From contig JACPFA010000039.1 in the NCBI GenBank assembly GCA_016183235.1, forward strand, positions 1 through 54,215: a stretch of DNA of 54,215 nucleotides. The letters run 5' to 3'. A program made the translations under genes and the position numbers. Below are positions 8,125 to 15,719 of this stretch, one piece after another (the first letter of the stretch is position 1; each line of letters begins with the position of its first letter). A model generated the notes under the pieces. It was not told the origin of the DNA. It worked only from the letters and a program-made list of their open reading frames with translations, and did no database searches. The DNA is from Deltaproteobacteria bacterium. GTDB lineage: Bacteria > UBA10199 > DSSB01 > JACPFA01.

Positions 8125-8888
8125 ATTTTGAATCAGTAGTCAATTTCTCCGTGTTTATTCGGGATTTATCACTTTTTACCTTAGTGATTGGCTTTGCTAT
8201 TTTAATAGGGGGGATTTTGCCAGCCCTCCGCCATTACAAACGAGAGCGTTTCCCCATTTTCTTAAGTTTTTCAGCCGGGCTGATGCTGGGTTCTTCTTTC
8301 TTGCATCTTATTCCAGGTTCGATTCATTTAGTGGGTGAGACTGCAAGTTTTGCAGTATTGGCCGGGTTTGTTTTTTTGTTTGTGGTCGAAAAATTTGTTA
8401 CGGTTCATATTTGTGAAAGCTTGTCGCTTGATTGCGAAGTCCATAAAATTGGTATTGCAGCTTTTATAGGCTTGGCGCTTCATTCTTTAATTGATGGCTT
8501 TGCCTTGGGTAGTGGATTGCTCAGTGTTAGTTTAGGCTTAGTAGTTTTTATTGCGGTGTTTGCCCATAAGACCCCCGAGGCCTTTAGTTTAACTTCGATT
8601 TTATTGCATAGTCAATTTAGTCGCATTAAGGTGGTTGCTTCAAATATTTTATTATGGGCCATGGTGCCAATAGGCGCCTTGTTGGCTTTCTTTGTGGTGG
8701 GGGGGATCAACGAGAGTTACTACTTAGGCTTAGCGCTAGGTTTTGCAGCCGGCACCTTTTTAGAAATTTGCTTAACCGATTTGATCCCTGAAATTCATCG
8801 CCTTTCCAGTTCACGCTGGCAGACTTTTTTGAGCTTTATGGGGGGGATTGGGATTATGTGGGTGGTGCACAAAATTTCAATTCATTGA
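8121..8888 (+). CDS. ZIP-family divalent metal transporter
   Basis: 255 residues, about eight membrane segments. The two ZIP metal-site helices are visible: HSLIDGFALGSG (about 121-132) and HKTPEAFSL (about 149-157), the latter in the HxxPE form typical of zinc transporters. It lacks the long His-rich cytoplasmic loop of eukaryotic ZIPs. The four-base overlap with the sigma-54 regulator suggests that the upstream two-component pair senses or controls metal status, as in ZraSR-like systems; the metal (Zn, Fe or Mn) cannot be told from sequence. Confidence 0.88.
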   Translation: MNFESVVNFSVFIRDLSLFTLVIGFAILIGGILPALRHYKRERFPIFLSFSAGLMLGSSFLHLIPGSIHLVGETASFAVLAGFVFLFVVEKFVTVHICESLSLDCEVHKIGIAAFIGLALHSLIDGFALGSGLLSVSLGLVVFIAVFAHKTPEAFSLTSILLHSQFSRIKVVASNILLWAMVPIGALLAFFVVGGINESYYLGLALGFAAGTFLEICLTDLIPEIHRLSSSRWQTFLSFMGGIGIMWVVHKISIH

Positions 8889-8893
8889 GCCAC

Positions 8894-9111
8894 GTCTTTT
8901 CGAGGTGGGGGGAGGTCAAGGGAGAGCCCGCGCCCGGTCGGCTTAAGGAGGGCTTCTGTCATTGCGAGGAGTCTGCGACGAAGCAATCTCCTCGGTTTAA
9001 CCGGTGAGATTGCCACGCCCGTTGGGCTCGCAATGACAGCATTTATATTACCCTCCTACGTCCGCCCTCGCTAAAAGGCTCTCCCTTGACCTCCCCCCAC
9101 CTCGAAAAGAC
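8894..9111. repeat. REP-like repeat nested inside a 35-bp perfect inverted repeat
   Basis: Outer arms of 35 bases (8894-8928 and 9077-9111, beginning GTCTTTTCGAGGTGGGG) are exact complements. Within them a TCATTGCGAGGAG-type palindrome (8957-9040) forms its own hairpin. The element lies between the ZIP gene and thiE and fills most of that gap; the outer stem followed by T-rich sequence could terminate the ZIP operon. Confidence 0.85.
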
Positions 9112-9153
9112 TTCTCTGCAAATATTTGGTGAGTTTAGAGTAATAGCATTTTT

Positions 9154-9798
9154 ATGCAAAAAAAAGTTATTCATGGGTTATATGCGATTTTTGATCCGCG
9201 GTTTAGTGTGGAGCAAGATCCGGTTAAGGTTTGCCGGGCTATATTAAAAGGTGGGGGGAAGATCCTGCAACTGCGCATCAAAGCAGGCTATACTGCCCAC
9301 GAAATTTCTACGATTGCCAAGGCTATCGTAGCTTTGAAGCAAGAGTTTGAATTTACGTTTATTGTGAATGATTATTTTGACCTTGCTTTGGAAGTGGGGG
9401 CCGATGGGGTGCACATGGGGGTTGATGATGGGAGTATTCCACAAGTGCGACAAAAAATAGGGCATGAAAAAATCATTGGTTATTCTTCTCATAGCCTTGA
9501 AGAAGCATTACAAGCGCAAAAGCTAGGGGCTGATTATGTAGCCATGGGCGCGGTTTATCCAACTGCTACGAAGGGTCTTGGCCACCCGGTTTGTGGGTTA
9601 GAGGTTTTAAAAACATTAGTGCAACAATTATCGGTGCCACTGGTGGCCATTGGTGGAATTAATCAAAAAAAATTACCAGCGGTATTAGCAACGGGCGTTG
9701 CTGCTGTGGCGATGATTACCGAGATCCTAGGAGCAAAAAATATTGAAGCTAGAGTTCGTGAATTAATTAAAATCATTTCGGCCAGAGAAACCTTTTGA
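9154..9798 (+). CDS. thiE: Thiamine-phosphate synthase
   Basis: 214 residues, TIM-barrel. It joins HMP-pyrophosphate and the thiazole phosphate to make thiamine phosphate. Visible signatures: LQLRIK near the N-terminus (pyrophosphate-binding Gln/Arg), NDYFDLALEVGADGVHMG, GAVYPTATK (equivalent of the family GPIFPTxTK) and VAIGGI. It forms a pair with thiD 36 bases downstream. The other thi genes are not in the window, and no TPP riboswitch is visible upstream, where a nested repeat occupies the gap. Confidence 0.92.
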   Translation: MQKKVIHGLYAIFDPRFSVEQDPVKVCRAILKGGGKILQLRIKAGYTAHEISTIAKAIVALKQEFEFTFIVNDYFDLALEVGADGVHMGVDDGSIPQVRQKIGHEKIIGYSSHSLEEALQAQKLGADYVAMGAVYPTATKGLGHPVCGLEVLKTLVQQLSVPLVAIGGINQKKLPAVLATGVAAVAMITEILGAKNIEARVRELIKIISARETF

Positions 9799-9834
9799 TG
9801 TCATTCAGAGCCGAAGGCGAAGAATCTTCTTCAT

Positions 9835-10587
9835 ATGAAAAAAAACAAAAAACGAGTGGTCTTAACAATCGGTGGATTTGACCCCAGTGGCGGGGCAGGG
9901 GTGTTGGCCGATTTTCAAGTGTTACAAAAACTAAAAGTTCCTTCGGTTCATGCCATTACGGCCAATACTTACCAAGTGGCAGCGAAATTTTTAAGTTATC
10001 GCGCGGTGAGTGCAAAAGAACTTTCTGAGCAGCTAAAAGCTTTGCTTGGTGCGTATGAACCCGTCGTGGTTAAAATAGGCATGCTCGGTTCTGTGAAATT
10101 AGTTGATGTTTTGCTAAAATTCGTTCGCGCTTGTCACCCTAGGATTGTAATTTGGGATCCCATTTGGAGGGCAAGTGCAGGCCCTTATTTAATTGATGTT
10201 AAAAACTTTTCACCTGAACTCAAAAAATTGTTGTTGGTCGTGAACCTATGGATCCCTAATTTGCCCGAAGCAAAATGGATTTTAGGTAAAAATTTCCCCA
10301 AAGAAGAAAACCCCATTTTGATTGCAAAATTATTATACCCCATCTTATCTCCCCAAAAATCTCTACAGAAAGCCGTGATATTAAAAGGTGGGCATTTGCC
10401 AGGTGAACCCATTGATGTTTTGTATGACGGAGAAAAAATTTACCAATCTGGGGGCAAAAGACTGAAGGGAAAATTTCACGGCAGTGGCTGTCGTTTTGCA
10501 AGCAGCCTAGCAGGGCATTTGTTTTTAGATGAGTCTTTATTTCAGGCAGTGAAGTTATCTAAAAATTTGTTTACTTCAAAAAATTAG
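9835..10587 (+). CDS. thiD: Hydroxymethylpyrimidine (phosphate) kinase
   Basis: 250 residues, ribokinase fold. It phosphorylates HMP and HMP-P to supply ThiE with the pyrimidine moiety. Motifs: GGFDPSGGAG at 13-22, the conserved KIGMLGS, KGGHLPG and the anion-hole/catalytic GSGC near 221. The 36-base thiE-thiD gap contains a partial REP (GTCATTCAGAGCCGAAGGCG). Two broken copies of the 3' half of this gene lie at 13665-13855 and 15533-15708, evidence of past duplication. A five-base gap separates it from the convergent AAA ATPase gene. Confidence 0.92.
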   Translation: MKKNKKRVVLTIGGFDPSGGAGVLADFQVLQKLKVPSVHAITANTYQVAAKFLSYRAVSAKELSEQLKALLGAYEPVVVKIGMLGSVKLVDVLLKFVRACHPRIVIWDPIWRASAGPYLIDVKNFSPELKKLLLVVNLWIPNLPEAKWILGKNFPKEENPILIAKLLYPILSPQKSLQKAVILKGGHLPGEPIDVLYDGEKIYQSGGKRLKGKFHGSGCRFASSLAGHLFLDESLFQAVKLSKNLFTSKN

Positions 10588-10592
10588 TAAAT

Positions 10593-11813
10593 TTATAACC
10601 ACTGCGCAAAAAAGGTTGCAGCATCGGTTTGCCAGTATTTCATGTTATGATAATATTTCCATTCCGGCTTGGTTGATTGATGGTACAAGAGGATAGCGTG
10701 CTCGGGTTTAAGCCTTTCACTGTAATATTTTAATTGTTTTGGATTAGATTCGTTATTCAGTTTACTTTCAATCATCAGCCAAGGTGTTTTAGCTTTTAAA
10801 ACCAAAAAATCGACTTCGCGTTTCTCCTTATCTCGTAGATAATAAAGTTCTAAAGGAGCGCCCAGCATTTCACGATAAACGGTAACTGCCTTGTATAAAT
10901 GGAGAGCCACTAAATTTTCAAATCGAACTCCGGGGTCATTAATATTGGCCCAGTCATAAAGGTAAATTTTTTGCTCCTTTTTCAAAGAGCGAATCAATTT
11001 CTTTGAATAAACAGGGATACTAAAATAATAGTAAAGATGCCTAAGCCAGCGCAGCCAATTTTTAAGAGTGGGATGAGAAATCTCGAGATCTTCGAGTAAA
11101 GATTGCAAGGATAAAGGGGAACCCACTTTGTTGGGTAATAATTCCATTAATGTGTGGATGCCCTCTAATTCTTGAATGCGACTTAAATCGCGCAAGTCCT
11201 CTTTAACCAAAGTTTCTTTGCGTAAATGAGACCATCGAGCATGTTGGGTGGCATTTAATTTAAATAGGGGCTCAGGAAATCCTCCCTGCTGAAATAATTG
11301 ATGATAAACCTGGTAATTCTCTTTTTTTACTTGATGGTTAATAGGATTAGGTAATTTGAATTGAGAGTTTTTGTTAACTTCTGCAATTGTTAGTGGAAAG
11401 AGGTGAAACAACCAATATCTCCCCATAAGACTGTCTCCACCACGACGATAGGTGTCGAGTCTTGCTGATCCTGTAACAACGATATGGAGCTGTTCGTGGA
11501 GGGCATCGTAAAGGCCCTTTAAGAATTTTTTCCAGCGAGGATTTTTGTGAATTTCGTCAAGCAGGATGAGCGTGGGGGTGGATTGGTTAGCTGCGAGTTC
11601 TCTGAAAAAATGTAGATCAGGAGATTTAAGGATTTTTCTATCTTCTGGAATATCCCAGTTTAGATAGCACGAATGACGATAGCCTAAAAGCTTAGGGAGC
11701 CTTTTCACTAGAGTAGTTTTGCCAACTTGTCTAGGGCCGGCCACTAGTACCATTTTTGCCAAATCTTGCGGATGAGTCTGCAGATAGTGAGATAAATAGC
11801 GGTAAGAACTCAT
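10593..11813 (-). CDS. AAA ATPase with DUF4143 C-terminal domain (first)
   Basis: 406 residues. The N-terminal AAA_14 domain has Walker A GPRQVGKTT (about 26-34), Walker B LILLDEIHK and sensor segment TGSARLDTYRRGG. The C-terminal DUF4143 domain has a nuclease-fold-like strand EVDFLVLKAKTPWLMIESK. Such proteins are widespread, often in mobile or defence contexts, with no settled function. It is only distantly similar to the second ATPase at 13847-15013. The start is the ATG at 11813. Confidence 0.85.
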   Translation of the reverse strand: MSSYRYLSHYLQTHPQDLAKMVLVAGPRQVGKTTLVKRLPKLLGYRHSCYLNWDIPEDRKILKSPDLHFFRELAANQSTPTLILLDEIHKNPRWKKFLKGLYDALHEQLHIVVTGSARLDTYRRGGDSLMGRYWLFHLFPLTIAEVNKNSQFKLPNPINHQVKKENYQVYHQLFQQGGFPEPLFKLNATQHARWSHLRKETLVKEDLRDLSRIQELEGIHTLMELLPNKVGSPLSLQSLLEDLEISHPTLKNWLRWLRHLYYYFSIPVYSKKLIRSLKKEQKIYLYDWANINDPGVRFENLVALHLYKAVTVYREMLGAPLELYYLRDKEKREVDFLVLKAKTPWLMIESKLNNESNPKQLKYYSERLKPEHAILLYHQSTKPEWKYYHNMKYWQTDAATFFAQWL

Positions 11814-11837
11814 CTGACTATTTTAAATAAATACTTT

Positions 11838-11882
11838 AAAAAGTCACGACTTTTTTAATATATTACTAAAAAAAGTCATTTT
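11838..11882. promoter_or_regulatory. AT-rich dyad upstream of the first DUF4143 ATPase
   Basis: AAAAAGTC and GACTTTTT are separated by two bases (11838-11855), with a second related AAAAAGTCATTTTT about 30 bases away. They lie 25-70 bases before the start codon on the minus strand, so they may be operator sites; no binding protein can be named. Confidence 0.3.
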
Positions 11883-11959
11883 TTAAGATGGAATCCTGTT
11901 GCTACCTCAAAGAAATCCTTACCCCGTATGCCACGAAATTTGTCTCATAGAGGCAGTTA

Positions 11960-12026
11960 ATGACGAAGGTACGATTTTTGGACGATCCCTAGTTTGGAAT
12001 CAGTAGCAGAATCGTACCTTCGTCAT
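11960..12026. terminator. Hairpin downstream of the DUF4116-like/barrel gene
   Basis: A 17-bp perfect inverted repeat (11960-11976 and 12010-12026, ATGACGAAGGTACGATT and its complement) with a 33-base loop, 26 bases past the minus-strand stop at 12053. ATGACGAAGG is a member of a short repeat that recurs through 12-17.7 kb (13624-13655, 15083-15093, 15487-15519, 17676-17685). Confidence 0.55.
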
Positions 12027-12052
12027 GCTTTTAATGCTTTTACTTTAATTTT

Positions 12053-13396
12053 CTAATCCGGTGGGAATATCAATAGAAGCCCTGGAAGTATCGTCATGAA
12101 ATTTACACCCAACGTTAATTGAATCGAACAAGGGAAAGTTTCATCTTTGAAAGGAGTACATAAGAATTGCACGCCGGTTTTGAGCAAAGGTAAGCCATCT
12201 ACATTAGGAATACCCGGATTAATGCTTAGTTCTAATGCTAATCCAGTGGCGAAGTCGGCCCTAACTCCTCCTCCCTCGTCCTGTGTTTTTATTCCCAAGG
12301 GCAGGGCAAGGCGAAGGTCCAAGAAACTATATTCATAAGCAGTGCGATTTGGCAAAAGACTATAACTAGGTGAAATATGATAATCACCAAAATCAGATCC
12401 TTGAAGCAAAGAAATCCCGATTCCCCAGCGACCGTTAAGGGAGGCTGTCAGGCCAAGGACAAGCCCAAGGTCTTTATAGATTGCGACACCTGTAGTCCAC
12501 TCCACAGAAATGGTTTTCTGTCGAAGCTCCCCGTAATGTTCATCTGTTTTTTGCTGAAATAGCGAAGAAATTTCGGGATCTTCTTTTAACTCTGTGGAGA
12601 GGCTTTCATAAACATTATAATTATGGTTTACGGCGGCTAAGGCTAGTTCACGATCTTTCTTAACTTCGGGGTTGGCGAGAGGATAAGCTGCTGGGTTTTT
12701 ACGAACGATCTGTCGTTGAAACTCGGTATCTTCAGGATTTGCCTCGAGCAATACCTTAGCAGCGTAAGCGTGTTCGGGCGGTTGTTGTGAGATATAACCT
12801 TTAAATTTTTGATTTTGTAGGACGTTCGGATAACTTTGTTTGGATAAATAACCAACGACCTCGTTAATGGGAAACAATTTACAGAGTTCAATGACATAAT
12901 CGGGATTGTGATGGGTTTGTTCTTGCAAGAATAAAAGTTCAATATTCTCACGAAAGAACTCTATTATTTTCTCTCGTTCAGACGCGCTTGTTGCTGATCG
13001 AAGGATTTCTTTAATGAAATTAGGTTGGGAGAAAAAATTATCGTCAGCCAAGGCAAAAAAGAGAAGGGAAACTTTATGGTAAGTATAGTAAGTATTGGGA
13101 TCGAAAACTTTCTTATAAGTATTAAGAACTTCCTCTATGGTGTCGACTAAACCATTTGGCATCACTAGGTTCTCAGAAATGCAGGGGCCTTCTAATAGAA
13201 GTTTTAATTCTTCATGTGACAGGTCTTGGTCAAGAATAAAGGCATCTAATTTTTTAGCAACTGAAGATGCCTCATCACGTTTATAATCATAAAAGCATCC
13301 CTTGTGTAAGTCTTTTTCAATATATGCTACAGATTTTTGGAATTTATCGGCGCTGACACAAACGCCATTGATCGAGTAACCAGATTCGCATCTCAT
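12053..13396 (-). CDS. Paralog 1: Cys-motif/DUF4116-like/beta-barrel-like protein
   Basis: 447 residues, no assigned family as a whole. It begins with a two-cysteine motif CESGYSINGVCVSADKFQKS (residues 3-22). The middle is helical, and the block NPEVKKDRELALAAVNHNYN resembles one DUF4116-type repeat. The last 170 residues alternate polar and hydrophobic residues with many Gly and aromatics (for example SPSYSLLPNRTAYEYSFLDL), as in outer-membrane barrels. There is no signal peptide, which is odd for a barrel. Ribosome site AGGGGGGA precedes the ATG. A paralog is at 17682-18854 and an N-terminal stump near 15095-15145. Confidence 0.6.
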   Translation of the reverse strand: MRCESGYSINGVCVSADKFQKSVAYIEKDLHKGCFYDYKRDEASSVAKKLDAFILDQDLSHEELKLLLEGPCISENLVMPNGLVDTIEEVLNTYKKVFDPNTYYTYHKVSLLFFALADDNFFSQPNFIKEILRSATSASEREKIIEFFRENIELLFLQEQTHHNPDYVIELCKLFPINEVVGYLSKQSYPNVLQNQKFKGYISQQPPEHAYAAKVLLEANPEDTEFQRQIVRKNPAAYPLANPEVKKDRELALAAVNHNYNVYESLSTELKEDPEISSLFQQKTDEHYGELRQKTISVEWTTGVAIYKDLGLVLGLTASLNGRWGIGISLLQGSDFGDYHISPSYSLLPNRTAYEYSFLDLRLALPLGIKTQDEGGGVRADFATGLALELSINPGIPNVDGLPLLKTGVQFLCTPFKDETFPCSIQLTLGVNFMTILPGLLLIFPPD

Positions 13397-13481
13397 ATTC
13401 CCCCCTGACTTTGTTAATGAGTGGTTGACCAGTTCTGAATATTAACTTGTTCTAGGCGGGGTCTCAGTGGTTTTCCAAAAG

Positions 13482-13567
13482 AGTTGCTACAAATTTTGAG
13501 GAATTTGTAAAAAAATAATTTGTACAAAATTAGATAACTCGCCGAGTCAATATTTGTAGATATTGGG
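13482..13567. repeat. Duplicated upstream region of the paralog family (copy 1)
   Basis: This AT-rich block (AGTTGCTACAAATTTTGAGG to GTAGATATTGGGG) is nearly identical to 18916-19004, differing by a few substitutions and a small indel. Each copy lies upstream of one of the two paralogs, so promoter regions were duplicated with the genes. It is part of the gap 13397-13846, which otherwise holds a 38-bp repeat (13618-13655) and a broken thiD. Confidence 0.75.
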
Positions 13568-13617
13568 GTATAGAGAATCATATTGTAGAATCTTGTAGAA
13601 TCATATGGCGGAGGAAG

Positions 13618-13655
13618 CATTGTTCCTTCGTCATATTTTTCAATACCTCCGTCAT
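13618..13655. repeat. 38-bp direct repeat in front of broken thiD (copy 1)
   Basis: ATTGTTCCTTCGTCATATTT and the following 18 bases recur at 15483-15520. Each copy stands immediately before a broken thiD fragment, although the fragments enter thiD at different points. It contains two copies of the CCTYCGTCAT motif found throughout the mosaic zone. Confidence 0.75.
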
Positions 13656-13664
13656 GATCTTTTA

Positions 13665-13855
13665 TTAAAAACTTTTCACCTGAACTAAAAAAAATATTGT
13701 CGGTGGTGAACCTATGGACTCCCAATCTACCCGAGGCAAAATGGATTTTAGGTAAAAATTTCCGCAAAGAAGAAAACCCCATTAGCAGGGCATTTATTTT
13801 TAGGAAAGGCCTTGCCCCAATCGTTTAAATTAGCAAAAAATATATTCTATAAATG
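13665..13855 (+). pseudogene. Broken thiD fragment 1
   Basis: The sequence matches intact thiD from 10199 to about 10319 (TTAAAAACTTTTCACCTGAA onward), with frame-breaking changes, then jumps at 13783 to the gene's last 24 codons (TAGCAGGGCATTT, ending NIFYK and a stop). About 190 bases of thiD are missing at the junction. The final 70 bases differ at about one position from fragment 2, so the two fragments share a recent ancestor that is diverged from intact thiD. Confidence 0.85.
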
Positions 13856-15013
13856 ATCATTTTGAAATAACTGCAGAAATTCTTGCCAATGAAAGGCTTG
13901 AACATTTCCCGCTGTTTTTCGATGTGGGTCCAGTGACAAGACAAAGGCATCAATATTTTTTGTATGGGTAGTTATTTTTTCAAGGGAAGTAAAATCTTTC
14001 TGAGTAAGATGATCAGTTGATTTTATTTCGATGAACAACGTACGTTTCCCTGGACGTTTGATAATTAAGTCAATCTCAACTCCGTCTTTGGTTTGCAAGT
14101 AATAGAGTTCTTCATCGTGCTTGCGGTATTGACATAGTTTAAAAAATTCCAAAATCAAGAAATGCTCAAAGGCACGACCATATTCATATGTTTTTGGTCG
14201 AAGGGGCACTTCAAGCATCTTGTCCAGAGCACGCTTAATGCCGCAGTCAATGAAATAAAACTTAGATGCCTTGCGTTGCTGTTTGCGCAATGACTCATCA
14301 TAGGATGGTAAGTGAAAGCCAACTAAAGTATCTTCTAAAATCTCATAGTAATTTCTAACGACAGAATGATCCAGATTAATGTCTCGCGCAATTTTTGAGT
14401 AATTCAACGGTTGACCATTCATTTGTGCTGCCACTTCTAAAAACTTTCGGAAAGCGGGCAAATTTCGCACAATTTGTTCAGCTTGGATTTCTTCTTTCAA
14501 ATAGGTGGTGGCGTAGGCGTGCAGAAATAGTTTTTTATCAACTTGATTTTTAAACTCTACAACTTTTGGAAGACTGCCCCATTCCAAGACCTCCTGCAGT
14601 TGAAAATCTTGTTTTAATTCTAAAGATGAAAAAGGAAAAAGTTGGTAGACAAAAGCCCTTCCGGCAAGAAGGTTGGCCGCTCCCCGTTTGAGTTTTCGTG
14701 CTGAAGAACCTGAAAGCGCAAAATATATTTTTTTTTCTTCAATGAGTTTGTGAACAAGGTTTAAAAGTTTGGGGGATTTTTGAACTTCATCGATGATAAC
14801 CCAGGATTGGGGAGGCAGATGCATGACCCTTCTTGTTAGTTCGTTGGGATCCGTTTGAAAAAGAGCCTCTTCATCAGGATCGAGTAAATCAACCCAGATT
14901 GTATTGGGCATAACACTAAAATGCTGCTTTAAAAGGGTTGATTTCCCCGATCCTCTTGGCCCAAAGAGAAAAAAACTGTAATTATTTTGTATAGTTAATA
15001 TTCTCGGTATCAC
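13847..15013 (-). CDS. AAA ATPase with DUF4143 C-terminal domain (second)
   Basis: 388 residues. Walker A GPRGSGKST lies at residues 18-26, Walker B WVIIDEVQKSP near 74, and ALSGSSARKLKRGAANLL is the sensor and arginine segment. The C-terminal DUF4143 part contains GVEIDLIIKRPGKRTLFIEIK, a PD-(D/E)XK-like strand pattern. Only weakly similar to the first ATPase, so probably a separate acquisition. The 3' end overlaps the end of broken thiD fragment 1 by nine bases on the opposite strand. Function unknown; such genes are typical passengers of mobile regions. Confidence 0.85.
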   Translation of the reverse strand: MIPRILTIQNNYSFFLFGPRGSGKSTLLKQHFSVMPNTIWVDLLDPDEEALFQTDPNELTRRVMHLPPQSWVIIDEVQKSPKLLNLVHKLIEEKKIYFALSGSSARKLKRGAANLLAGRAFVYQLFPFSSLELKQDFQLQEVLEWGSLPKVVEFKNQVDKKLFLHAYATTYLKEEIQAEQIVRNLPAFRKFLEVAAQMNGQPLNYSKIARDINLDHSVVRNYYEILEDTLVGFHLPSYDESLRKQQRKASKFYFIDCGIKRALDKMLEVPLRPKTYEYGRAFEHFLILEFFKLCQYRKHDEELYYLQTKDGVEIDLIIKRPGKRTLFIEIKSTDHLTQKDFTSLEKITTHTKNIDAFVLSLDPHRKTAGNVQAFHWQEFLQLFQNDHL

Positions 15014-15082
15014 AATCCCAATTTATCGTATATTTTGGGATTATACAACCAAATAAGCAAATACCAAATAAGCAAAACCATA

Positions 15083-15145
15083 CCTCCATCATGATCTTTG
15101 TTGATCGAATGACCAGAATCGCATCGCATATTTCCCCCTTGTCAA
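15083..15145 (-). pseudogene. N-terminal stump of a third Cys-motif paralog
   Basis: Read on the minus strand, a GGGGGAAAT leader is followed by ATGCGATGCGATTCTGG, encoding MRCDSGHSIN. This aligns with MRCESGYSIN and MNCNSGYSIS, the starts of the intact paralogs. Similarity ends after ten codons at GATCATGATGGAGG, the short repeat that also marks other joints in this zone. Confidence 0.65.
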
Positions 15146-15203
15146 ACTCCTAGGTTTTCTTATAACGATCGACGGTATGAAAAAGGATTAGCTTTCAAAA
15201 CTT

Positions 15204-15389
15204 ATGGGACGGCTTAAACCGCGATACCCAGGCCGATATGTGGGTGTGGTTGATGGGCGTGTTGTTGCTTCGGGAAAGGATCAGCTCAAGGTTTTTAGAA
15301 AGGCCGAAAAAGGAATTGCTAAAGATAAAGAGATTGGTATTTTTTATATCCCCGCTAAATCAGCCCCGCCGTTACTTTTAAAGATCTGA
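15204..15389 (+). CDS. DUF5678-type small protein
   Basis: 61 residues. PRYPGRYVGVVDGRVVASGK, an acidic/basic helix and IGIFYIP match the small DUF5678 proteins, which commonly sit directly upstream of a retropepsin-like aspartic protease gene. Here too a frame resembling the start of that protease overlaps the stop (TGATG at 15387-15391), but it is truncated. Function unknown; probably a remnant of a two-gene module. Confidence 0.6.
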   Translation: MGRLKPRYPGRYVGVVDGRVVASGKDQLKVFRKAEKGIAKDKEIGIFYIPAKSAPPLLLKI

Positions 15390-15523
15390 TGATTTTCCCA
15401 TACAAAAAACTGGGTGGTCAAACTTATGGGCCTGTTGTTCCTCTTCATATGAAAGGTGAGGCTCGGTGGGTTCAATTTATTTATTGTTCCTTCGTCATAT
15501 TTTTCAATACCTCCGTCATGTGA
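15389..15523 (+). pseudogene. Truncated retropepsin-like aspartic protease
   Basis: The 44-codon frame begins MIFPYKKLGGQTYGPVVPLH, like the N-terminus of small bacterial retropepsin-like proteases encoded after DUF5678 genes. Similarity stops at the residues WVQFI, before the catalytic D-S/T-G motif would appear. From 15483 the frame runs into the 38-bp repeat, which supplies the final codons. The gene is therefore cut by the repeat and cannot make an active protease. Confidence 0.55.
15483..15520. repeat. 38-bp direct repeat in front of broken thiD (copy 2)
   Basis: Second copy of the repeat at 13618-13655. It truncates the protease frame on its left and joins broken thiD fragment 2 on its right, so it marks a recombination junction. 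Confidence 0.75.
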
Positions 15524-15532
15524 TCTTTTTTC

Positions 15533-15708
15533 CCGGGTGAGCCCATTGATATTTTGTATGATGGAGAAAAAATTTATCAATTGGGTGGCAAAAGGCTGAA
15601 AGGTAAATTTCACGGCAGTGGCTGTCGTTTTGCAAGTAGCCTAGCAGGGCATTTATTTTCAGGAAAGGCCTTGCCCCAATCGTTTAAATTAGCAAAAAAT
15701 ATATTCTA
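15533..15708 (+). pseudogene. Broken thiD fragment 2
   Basis: It starts inside the region equivalent to thiD position 10400 (PGEPIDILYDGEKIYQLGG), keeps the GSGC catalytic segment, and runs to NIFYG near the 3' end, where the frame continues into the next gene's leader. The last 70 bases are nearly identical to fragment 1. Missing about 190 N-terminal residues, it cannot be functional. Confidence 0.85.
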
Positions 15709-15719
15709 TGGGAGTTCTA

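Noticed and set aside
8889-9153. TPP riboswitch upstream of thiE
   Set aside because: The gap is filled by a nested palindromic repeat; no CTGAGA-type TPP core is visible.
12053-12338. CRISPR-like or other regular array in the mosaic zone
   Set aside because: The repeats there are irregularly spaced, of differing sizes and mostly derived from thiD and paralog pieces.
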